The notes under the pieces are model-generated. The model had not been told where the DNA came from, ran no database searches, and saw nothing but the letters and a program-made list of their open reading frames with translations. A stretch of 64,000 nucleotides of DNA, taken from positions 16,644,027 to 16,708,026 of the forward strand of contig OY759221.1 of NCBI GenBank assembly GCA_963662175.1, written 5' to 3'. Shown in pieces: positions 63,401-64,000 of the stretch. The stretch is from Aradus depressus. Lineage: Eukaryota > Arthropoda > Insecta > Hemiptera > Aradidae. Numbering within the stretch: the stretch's first letter is position 1; the number at the start of each line of letters is the position of its first letter. The translations under genes and the position numbers were made by a program.

Positions 63401-63689
63401 AAAAATAGTCAAAATGTATTCATGGGACCTTGAAGCGTGAAGTTTACAATAATTTTTTATACTATAGGTTATAAGAAAGTAAAAAGTTATAAATTTCTAT
63501 ATTCCTTTGTTGTTTCCAAAAGTTTTTGCCAAAAAAAACATAATATAAATTTGAATCATTAATTTTTTACAGGAACACAGGAGAGTGTGCCATATTAATG
63601 CAGAACAAAAGAGGAGATGTAATATTAAAAATGGTTTTGATACATTACACTCTCTGATACCACAGTTGAATCAAAACCCTAACGCTAAA
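33126..63689 (+). CDS. Mondo: Mondo (MondoA/ChREBP orthologue), 12 exons, 3' end outside window
   Basis: This is the insect orthologue of MLXIP/MLXIPL, a bHLH-ZIP transcription factor that pairs with Mlx and switches on carbohydrate-response genes when glucose-6-phosphate rises. Joined coding exons: 33126-33436, 46622-46728, 49696-49769, 49848-49973, 52138-52288, 53826-53918, 54946-55289, 55760-55985, 57013-57172, 58782-58926, 61332-61442, 63573-63689. They total 1965 nt (655 codons) with no stop, and every junction has AG/GT and matching phase. Order of regions: N-terminal Mondo conserved regions including IHSGHFMVS, export-signal-like and 14-3-3-type segments (exons 1-4), glucose-response element (exons 5-6), Pro/Gln-rich disordered middle (exons 7-11), basic region plus helix 1 (exon 12). 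The vertebrate proteins are 850-920 residues, so helix 2, zipper and the C-terminal cytoplasmic-retention domain should lie downstream. The exon model is my own reading; identity is very secure, start codon fairly so. Confidence 0.93.
33596..33887 (-). repeat. tRNA-derived SINE copy 5 (old, in Mondo intron 1)
   Basis: A diverged minus-strand copy. Recognisable blocks are TTACGAAGTCCCATCGC, ACGAACACCTGACATCG and GTCCCATCTGAAGGACGACG, with a decayed head ending CCCGGCGCTCC. Confidence 0.75.
34436..34630 (+). repeat. tRNA-derived SINE copy 6 (5'-truncated)
   Basis: Starts in the body at GATTGAGCATGCCGTCCTTC and runs to CCCGGGCATGAGTCAC. The tRNA-like head is missing. Confidence 0.85.
35190..35362 (+). 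repeat. tRNA-derived SINE copy 7 (5'-truncated)
   Basis: Starts near TATCTGGGAGATGAAAAAAC, keeps CGATGGTCCCGAC, has an internal deletion after CGTTAAAGACC, and ends CCCGGGCATGAGCCAC. Confidence 0.82.
35632..35952 (-). repeat. tRNA-derived SINE copy 8
   Basis: A minus-strand copy with an intact GGCGCCGGTAGCTCAGTGG head. The B-box area is deleted (the sequence jumps from AAAGTAAGG to AACCCACG). The body is close to consensus. Confidence 0.88.
36255..36880 (-). pseudogene. Jockey-like LINE 3' end
   Basis: The minus strand encodes YGSQIYGSAKTSNIKRIQAF then QSKTLRLITQCPPYISN and TLHNDLMIHTV, the typical C-terminal part of Jockey-clade reverse transcriptases. It is followed by TTGWPSS-like sequence with stops and a 3' end near 36280 (GTTGCATCTTTATAAATAAA on the minus strand). 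It is 5'-truncated and decayed. Confidence 0.82.
37050..37115. repeat. MITE fragment (CACTCTCTTTAC/TTCTCAAAATCATTTC family)
   Basis: CATTTCATACTGGCGG and ATGAAATGATTTTGAGAAGG followed by AGAGAGTGATCTGTAAGCG match the ends of the element at 25665-25850. Confidence 0.6.
37135..37405 (-). repeat. tRNA-derived SINE copy 9
   Basis: A diverged copy with an internal deletion. The head (GGGAGCCAGTAGCTCAGAGG) and B box (GGGTTCAAAACC) remain on the minus strand. Confidence 0.83.
38057..38365 (-). pseudogene. Tc1 transposase C-terminal remnant
   Basis: The minus strand encodes QDNDPKLLSYARAF (the second catalytic Asp motif) upstream of ISPPQSPELNPIELLWDELD (the SPxLNPIE motif with the final acidic residue) and a C terminus ending RICRAVNSCNIDK. 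A stop and frame changes separate the two. The mirror copy at 38665-38785 plus 39075-39140 is also broken. Confidence 0.85.
38787..39074 (-). repeat. tRNA-derived SINE copy 10, inside the Tc1 element
   Basis: A minus-strand copy truncated inside its tRNA-like head (ends at ...GAACCCAC). GAATATG (38777) and CAATATG (39073) around it suggest a short target duplication in Tc1 sequence. Confidence 0.85.
39164..39514 (-). repeat. tRNA-derived SINE copy 11, full length with perfect target duplication
   Basis: The best-defined copy. GTTTAAATTATA occurs at 39152-39163 and 39515-39526. The 351-bp element runs on the minus strand from GAGGGCGCCGGTAGCTCAGT to AACCTAACCTAACCTAACC. The tail is three to four CCTAA units, the same sequence as the insect telomere repeat. 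Confidence 0.95.
39695..40165. other. Intron 1 DNA, no feature seen
   Basis: AT-rich, with no recognisable repeat or coding sequence. Confidence 0.5.
40166..40345 (+). repeat. Family R head
   Basis: CCAGCACGAATTAATTAA, ACCAGTCGACCGTTTGCGCT and AACAGTTGACTTACAT, then one GTTATTAGAGTTTTTGA module. It is cut at 40346 by LINE sequence. Confidence 0.65.
40346..40985 (+). pseudogene. Jockey-like reverse transcriptase remnant
   Basis: The plus strand encodes GVPQGSFLCPILYNTYTDDI (RT motif with the catalytic DD pair in YTDDI). After a deletion come SKLTTNNKLTIYKTVIRPIC with TYGLEVW, then NPLAQDLSSHFHPDNPPRRL and a C terminus before the stop near 40975. Frameshifts and stops separate these parts. 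It is inactive, and probably inserted into the family R copy on its left. Confidence 0.85.
41280..41475 (+). repeat. Probable Penelope-like pLTR remnant
   Basis: It holds the module CTTGATAACGCC, TTACAC, GGCGAAACTAGTTG at 41388-41420. This has a perfect 4-bp stem (CGCC/GGCG) and GAAAC, as in Penelope pLTR hammerheads, though the CUGAUGA core is degenerate. Confidence 0.45.
41990..42180 (+). repeat. Family R fragment
   Basis: GGTTGGAAATCAGTAGGTGT and ATCGATACATTTATTAGATT, then GTTATTATGGTTTTGAGTTG, match family R modules. Confidence 0.55.
42318..43096 (+). mobile_element. mariner element with internal deletion
   Basis: Inverted ends are GGGTTATGAAAAAGTTCTAG at the left and, on the minus strand, GGGGTGATCAAAAAGTTATT at the right, with TA at the outer edge. 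Transposase coding sequence fills it, but the middle, including the first catalytic Asp, is deleted. Confidence 0.87.
42497..43020 (+). pseudogene. mariner transposase remnant
   Basis: The N part contains RCHEWYKRFKEGRTSSENNP, RSGRPSTSTDDDHV and LSIREMAEECSISFGS, the paired helix-turn-helix DNA-binding domain. A frame change near 42690 marks the deletion. The C part has HHDNAPVH (second Asp) and PPYSPDLAPADFFLFP (third Asp, DD34D spacing of mariner) and ends QQWKRR. The first catalytic block is missing. Confidence 0.9.
43970..44096 (-). repeat. Family R piece left of the long-TIR element
   Basis: ACTTCTTCAGCTGTACGAAG and TATAGAGGATGTTATGTAAT are the palindromic family R terminus. The copy resumes at 45004 (CGATTAATCCTGATAGAATA), so the element at 44097-45003 split it. 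Confidence 0.65.
44097..45003. mobile_element. DNA transposon with ~110-bp terminal inverted repeats
   Basis: CAGGGTGTAACAAGTCGAGAG at the left is mirrored at the right (CTCTCGACTTGTTACACCCTG). The match continues through TAGGATCTTATAGTAAAC and GTTCCTATAAACATAGGTCC for about 110 bp. A transposase remnant lies inside on the minus strand. Probably a Tc/mariner-superfamily element; the family is uncertain. Confidence 0.85.
44253..44530 (-). pseudogene. IS630/Tc1-mariner-superfamily transposase C-terminal remnant
   Basis: The minus strand encodes RWPARSPDLTPMDFYVWGAL followed by KTNVYSQSVNTREELVERIQ and ends RQGRWFEQLL. SPDLTPxDF is the final catalytic block of this superfamily, and DF-x-WG-x-LK-x-xVY is common in insect members. 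The rest is missing. Confidence 0.82.
45004..45430 (-). repeat. Family R copy, right part
   Basis: Modules CGATTAATCCTGATAGAATA, CTTCCAGCCAAATGAGGCAA, AATAACTGCCGTTGTAATGA and GACAGCATCTATTAATTTTC are present in tandem, then a diverged head. Confidence 0.65.
45431..46072. other. Intron 1 DNA, no gene seen
   Basis: AT-rich. It has a short TCTATGACA microsatellite-like stretch at 45660-45725 and nothing else recognisable. Confidence 0.5.
46074..46365 (+). repeat. tRNA-derived SINE copy 12
   Basis: A diverged plus-strand copy with AGAGCACCAGTAGCTCAGCA and GGGTTCGAACTA boxes, CACGCCGTCCTTCAGGTGGG and GTCAGGTACTCGTTAAAGAC. It is followed at 46455-46537 by a minus-strand fragment of the same family (GTGGACATGAGCCCGATTCT). 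Confidence 0.85.
46622..46728 (+). CDS. Mondo: Mondo exon 2 (MCR III start)
   Basis: Residues 104-140. The acceptor is a T-rich tract plus TTTTAG. The peptide begins RQKLTSPKWNRFKGVRL and continues KDKIRLNNVIWRCWHMQ, which aligns without gaps to the ChREBP segment that forms the 14-3-3-binding helix (KLVSPKWKNFKGLKL, DKIRLNNAIWRAW). I placed the donor at CAGT|GTAGGT because only this leaves one base, gives in-frame joining to exon 3 and keeps the alignment length of the family. The alternatives TAG|GTTATA and CA|GTGTAG break frame. Confidence 0.9.
46733..47545. other. Mondo intron 2, no feature seen
   Basis: T-rich after the donor, then unremarkable AT-rich DNA. Confidence 0.5.
47546..48140 (+). 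repeat. Family R, fairly complete copy
   Basis: Head CTTCCCCAGTACGAATTAAT and CGACCGTTTGGGTTAAAAC, then three modules separated by two long C runs (about 47800 and 47925), then the tail TCTATCGGGAGTTACCGTGT, CTGACCGATTACATACCTTC and CCATATAC. Confidence 0.72.
48552..49040. mobile_element. Unclassified element with ~75-bp palindrome-rich inverted ends
   Basis: GGGTAAAGTTAGATTAACGG through CCTAGGATTACCCGGGTAAA to CCGCTGCCGCTTGG at the left is mirrored at about 48965-49040. The ends themselves contain ACCCGGGTAA palindromes. Between them are GC-rich hairpins (GCCGGCATTCCGCCGGC near 48831). No coding sequence; no clear target duplication. Confidence 0.75.
49070..49610. repeat. Family R composite copy
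   Basis: Starts AGAAGTTATGTAATCAATCA (tail, minus sense). It then switches to plus-sense modules (GGTCGATTCCGCTGAAAATT, GCAGTTATTAGAGC), just upstream of Mondo exon 3. Confidence 0.6.
49696..49769 (+). CDS. Mondo: Mondo exon 3
   Basis: Residues 140-164. The acceptor is TTCCAG and the donor is GAG|GTATTG. The peptide reads INKQNTLVCQFASPLDV then DTHNKPE, matching the family segment that ends in VCGFVTPL and HRKPE. The basic cluster VKRRKS of vertebrate ChREBP is reduced here to INKQNT. The exon is short (74 nt) and its reading frame continues into intron for about 30 nt, which can mislead gene finders. Confidence 0.9.
49848..49973 (+). CDS. Mondo: Mondo exon 4 (MCR IV, nuclear-localisation region)
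   Basis: Residues 165-206, a phase-0 exon of 42 codons between TTTACAG and TTG|GTATGT. The peptide AIVLEGKYWKRKLNAV then EYKKWRMYTHNQ matches the family segment with YWKRR and EYHKWRIYYKKR. The first basic half of the bipartite nuclear signal (YWKRK) and the middle YKKW are kept. The second half, YYKKRLRK in vertebrates, is replaced by the far less basic YTHNQILGRPEK. Confidence 0.92.
50118..50390 (+). repeat. tRNA-derived SINE copy 13
   Basis: A strongly diverged plus-strand copy. B-box-like GGGTTCGAGACC and CTGAGCACGCCGTCCTTCGT remain. Confidence 0.75.
50670..50955 (-). repeat. tRNA-derived SINE copy 14
   Basis: A minus-strand copy from TATGACTCATGG to ATCTTGAGCTCAGTAA, lacking the outermost head. 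The body is close to consensus (GGTCTTTAACGAGTACCT). Confidence 0.85.
50960..52137. other. Mondo intron 4 DNA
   Basis: AT-rich, no recognised repeat or coding sequence. Confidence 0.5.
52138..52288 (+). CDS. Mondo: Mondo exon 5 (glucose-response conserved element)
   Basis: Residues 207-257. The acceptor is TGTGTAG and the donor ATTG|GTGAGA. The peptide starts LAEFESYEWQSQ, passes an acidic stretch (MMVDEDYMG) and contains LMSDTLFSTI, matching the ISDTLF core of vertebrate Mondo proteins in the region that mediates the response to glucose-6-phosphate. The exon leaves one base (G) that completes an Ala codon with exon 6. Confidence 0.9.
52289..53490. other. Mondo intron 5 DNA
   Basis: AT-rich with homopolymer runs and no recognised feature, until the hammerhead-like module at 53518. 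Confidence 0.5.
53518..53540 (-). ncRNA. Degenerate hammerhead-like module
   Basis: The minus strand reads CTGACGA, TAGCGTAAGC, CGAAACCGGTAC, the same order of core and GAAAC as in Penelope pLTRs. The stem is imperfect, so activity is doubtful. Confidence 0.35.
53826..53918 (+). CDS. Mondo: Mondo exon 6 (MCR VI / transactivation motif)
   Basis: Residues 257-288. The acceptor is TTTTACAG and the donor CATG|GTGAGT. The peptide contains ADFIQPSLVQLQPSLDEF followed by MDIEPLH. This is the near-invariant family motif seen in ChREBP as ADMIQPDLTPLQPSLDDFMDI, so it is the strongest single identification in the gene after the bHLH exon. Confidence 0.95.
54108..54385 (-). repeat. tRNA-derived SINE copy 15
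   Basis: A diverged minus-strand copy. GGTAGCGTGCTAGCCTACTG, GAGCTCAAGATCGCGGGTTC and AAAACCCGGC identify the head; the body is partly deleted. Confidence 0.75.
54946..55289 (+). CDS. Mondo: Mondo exon 7 (proline-rich region)
   Basis: Residues 288-402, 344 nt. The acceptor is TTTTTTTCAG and the donor AACAAA|GTAAGC. The peptide starts DLLCSRLATVPEEV and then becomes low-complexity. It has a Thr/Ser/Ala-rich part, a QHQQQQ tract, the phrase YPPLWYIPPYNQE and two poly-proline runs of seven separated by YRSPPV. Vertebrate ChREBP has a similarly proline-rich middle, believed to be disordered and to contribute to activation. Codon use is GC-richer than the flanking introns. Confidence 0.88.
55360..55690 (+). 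repeat. Family R fragment in Mondo intron 7
   Basis: GTCGATATATTTATTACATC, CGGCAGTTATTGGGATTTTT and GGCTGAAAATCAATAGGTGT modules, then CGTGTTTACAGATACAG. Confidence 0.65.
55760..55985 (+). CDS. Mondo: Mondo exon 8 (polyglutamine tract)
   Basis: Residues 403-478, between TTTTTCAG and ACAACAA|GTATGG. The start, PKLKHVSRSLPGGNKKL, is basic and Ser-rich. It is followed by SAPSLLQTEMPVQTLQ and a Gln-rich run broken by Lys and Arg (HQQQQKQQQQKQQQRQQR). The end, NNSSSALLEQLLTT, matches the vertebrate SNNPCLTQLLTAA motif. The CAA/CAG-rich tract is likely to vary in length between alleles. An in-frame read-through into the intron adds a hydrophobic tail (FFVFLFSFIAGFI) that I regard as intronic. Confidence 0.88.
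56400..56965. other. GC-rich, ORF-containing block in Mondo intron 8, origin unknown
   Basis: This block is richer in G/C than the surrounding intron. It has open frames on both strands, for example minus-strand MESHPCISPTSTSSDIARDL (56395-56649) and MNQNVINSGVQHLIDMVASG (56555-56788). I recognise no domain. It could be a fragment of a transposon or a retrocopy; a real gene cannot be excluded. Confidence 0.35.
57013..57172 (+). CDS. Mondo: Mondo exon 9
   Basis: Residues 478-531. The acceptor is TTGTTTCAG; a second AG nine bases downstream (CGTCAG) would also keep frame and could give a protein three residues shorter. The peptide SSGSLFSFMANEPSSQ goes on to VDVSFLPGQFDQLDNQ. The donor is CCGAG|GTATTT, leaving two bases that complete a Ser codon with exon 10. 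No domain is recognised; the segment is Ser/Gln-rich and likely disordered. Confidence 0.83.
57400..57560 (-). repeat. Penelope-like pLTR remnant with hammerhead-like module
   Basis: The minus strand at 57477-57505 reads CTGAAGAA, a 5-bp stem GGTAC/GTGCC (one G-U pair), then GAAAAC. A GTTTTATTCGACC segment follows as in pLTRs. The core has CUGAAGA instead of CUGAUGA. Confidence 0.5.
57675..57915. repeat. Family R fragment in Mondo intron 9
   Basis: TATTAGTTTTCAGCGAAATC, CGCCGATTTGACGAAAATTT, TTGTCGATATATTCATTATA and ATTATCGTGTTCAAGG are family R words. Confidence 0.55.
58545..58760 (-). repeat. tRNA-derived SINE copy 16 (truncated)
   Basis: A minus-strand copy from TGACTCATGCCCGGGCG to the CACCTTCC area, lacking the tRNA-like head. 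It ends about 20 bp before the polypyrimidine tract of Mondo exon 10. Confidence 0.82.
58782..58926 (+). CDS. Mondo: Mondo exon 10
   Basis: Residues 531-579, between a long T-tract TTTTCAG and TTTG|GTAAGT. The peptide SDILNKTSSGYGLSQDQ leads to AQPKTEAVSPPR, which resembles PKAERLSPP in ChREBP just upstream of the bHLH. The remainder is Pro-rich (MSPIHQPPVPPL). Phase match with exon 9 (2+1) and with exon 11 (0) supports the call. Confidence 0.86.
58970..59465 (-). repeat. Family R, near-complete minus copy
   Basis: Runs from tail (TATAATCGGTCAAAAATTCG) through AACTCCCGATAGAATGAATG and AACTGCCGTTGTAATGAATG modules to head (GTCAACTGTTGAATATTAGC, GTCGACTGGTTTTGGAGGAG, TTAATTCGTTCTGGGGAAG). Confidence 0.7.
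59640..60000 (-). repeat. Family R, shorter minus copy
   Basis: ATAACTCCCAATAGTAATAT, CATAAGAACGACACTGATAT and GTCAACTATCGATTTTTAAC, then the TTCGTGCTGAGGAAGTACAT head. Confidence 0.65.
60113..60421 (-). repeat. tRNA-derived SINE copy 17
   Basis: A minus-strand copy with an intact GGCGCCGGTAGCTCAGTGG head. The B box is changed to CGGTTTGAAACCC and there is a deletion after the CTAGGGTAGG block. Confidence 0.87.
60614..60859 (-). pseudogene. LINE RNase H domain fragment
   Basis: The minus strand encodes MICSDSISALQSIQQLNSRC and VVFCWIPSHVGIEGNHAADR. These are the CSDS (catalytic Asp) and WIPSHVGI-x-GN-x-xAD motifs of the RNase H domain carried by Jockey/I/R1-type LINEs. A 46-bp stretch (TACAAATCATGTAGTT...) is duplicated at about 60812 and 60855. 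It stops at 60640 in this frame and has no RT next to it. Confidence 0.87.
61332..61442 (+). CDS. Mondo: Mondo exon 11
   Basis: Residues 580-616, a phase-0 exon of 37 codons between TTGTCTAG and TATAAG|GTGAAA. The peptide is Ser/Pro-rich (NASGGSPESPSQEQLSLS, then MGSPTSPSGKFIPGYK) with several SP dipeptides that could be proline-directed phosphorylation sites. It joins directly to the basic region of exon 12. Downstream of the donor is a run of about 30 T residues. Confidence 0.85.
61815..62335. mobile_element. MITE of the CACTCTC/TCAAATTCATTTC family, split by a LINE
   Basis: ACAGATCACTCTCCATCTCA and ATTCATTTCATT at the left, mirrored by AAATGAATTTGAGATGGG and GGGAGTGTGATGTGTG at the right. 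The same family as 25665-25850. Confidence 0.7.
61928..62275 (+). pseudogene. RTE-like LINE 3' end with target duplication
   Basis: A 12-bp duplication AATGCCAGTATG (61916-61927, 62276-62287) brackets it. The plus strand is open to 62243 and encodes NNADVAAEFGEPKVTDVIRL, RLRWAGHVQRMQEAETPRRL and GNRGQGRPRKRWMDAVDVEA. These are the C-terminal motifs of RTE-type endonuclease/reverse-transcriptase proteins. It ends with (GAT)n, a tail type usual for RTE. The frame is unbroken, so the insertion is recent; the RT itself is missing by 5' truncation. Confidence 0.9.
62655..63185 (+). pseudogene. Second LINE 3' end (RTE/related), older
   Basis: A frame-shifted reading gives LMKWRWAGHVKRMNPGRWLK, the W-x-GHV-x-RM motif, then K-R-K-T-R-like sequence and stops. 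It ends in TTTTATTTT-rich sequence near 63170 after AATAAAG. The match is weaker than for the copy at 61928. Confidence 0.65.
63573..63689 (+). CDS. Mondo: Mondo exon 12 (bHLH basic region and helix 1)
   Basis: Residues 617-655, between TTTTTTACAG and GCTAAA|GTAAGT. The peptide EHRRVCHINAEQKRRCNIKN continues GFDTLHSLIPQL. It carries the E-box-contacting His-Glu-Arg residues of class B bHLH proteins (H-x3-E-x2-KRR) and the Mondo-specific N-I-K-x-GFDTLH helix 1. The exon ends after PNAK, where the vertebrate gene has LK followed by VSKATTLQKTAEY in the next exon, so helix 2 and the zipper lie just outside the window. Confidence 0.95.
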
Positions 63690-64000
63690 GTAAGTTAAAT
63701 ATTTTTTTGTCTAAGTTCTTGTTAACGGATTTTTACAACAAATGAATGTGTTTTGGGTCGCTGATTACGAATTCAATATTTATTTTTAGCCAAAAGTGGT
63801 CCTAATGTTGTCATTTTGGCCTAATGTGGTCCAAACTCAATATATTGGCTATTTTTGCCACTGGCATATAATAACTTGATTGTGAAACCCGCAGTTATCT
63901 GATAAAAAGCCAGATTTCACAAATATTTTGCACCTAGTTTCATCCGAATTGATCAAAAATTGAGCGGGGGTTCGAATTTTGAAAATCAAAACTCATAAAT

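Overview
This is a repeat-rich, AT-rich piece of an animal nuclear genome, most likely an insect. The insect call rests on three things: one recognisable multi-exon gene with metazoan splice sites, a tRNA-derived SINE whose tail is made of CCTAA/TTAGG units (the arthropod telomere motif), and the mix of mobile elements (piggyBac, mariner/Tc1, hAT, Penelope-like, Jockey- and RTE-like LINEs, Helitrons). I cannot name the species; a hemipteran is a guess only.

The only host gene I can support is the insect orthologue of Mondo (MLXIP/MLXIPL, the MondoA/ChREBP glucose-sensing bHLH-ZIP factor), on the + strand. I traced 12 coding exons by GT-AG junctions, frame and alignment to the known protein family. 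They run from an ATG at 33126 to the basic-helix-1 exon ending at 63689 and give 655 codons in one uninterrupted frame. The helix 2, zipper and C-terminal WMC/DCD exons lie beyond the window. Intron 1 is about 13 kb and all large introns are packed with transposons and SINEs.

The left half (1-33000) has no host gene that I can support. It holds a 300-bp tandem repeat (1-1075), dispersed repeats, an hAT-type foldback MITE (3460-4052), a short Helitron (5157-5684), foldback elements (5940-6370, 6710-7650) and LINE fragments. The main feature is a 13.7-kb composite Helitron array at 11821-25541. It starts with TC, ends with a GC hairpin plus CTAG, and sits between A and T. Inside, four macro-units each restart with the Helitron 5' end. 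They contain a G-run-rich ~145-bp minisatellite, a 33/66-bp minisatellite and, in three units, a ~440-bp module derived from a SINE. Two neighbouring units are nearly identical at a 2,700-bp period.

From 27328 to 30119 lies a piggyBac element with TTAA ends. Its transposase core is deleted and it is interrupted by a Penelope-like element with a GIY-YIG endonuclease, inverted terminal repeats and a hammerhead-ribozyme-like core. Related hammerhead-like modules recur at 41.4, 53.5 and 57.5 kb. At least 17 copies of one tRNA-SINE family are spread over the whole window, several with clear target-site duplications.

All calls were made by eye; repeat boundaries not supported by target duplications are approximate.
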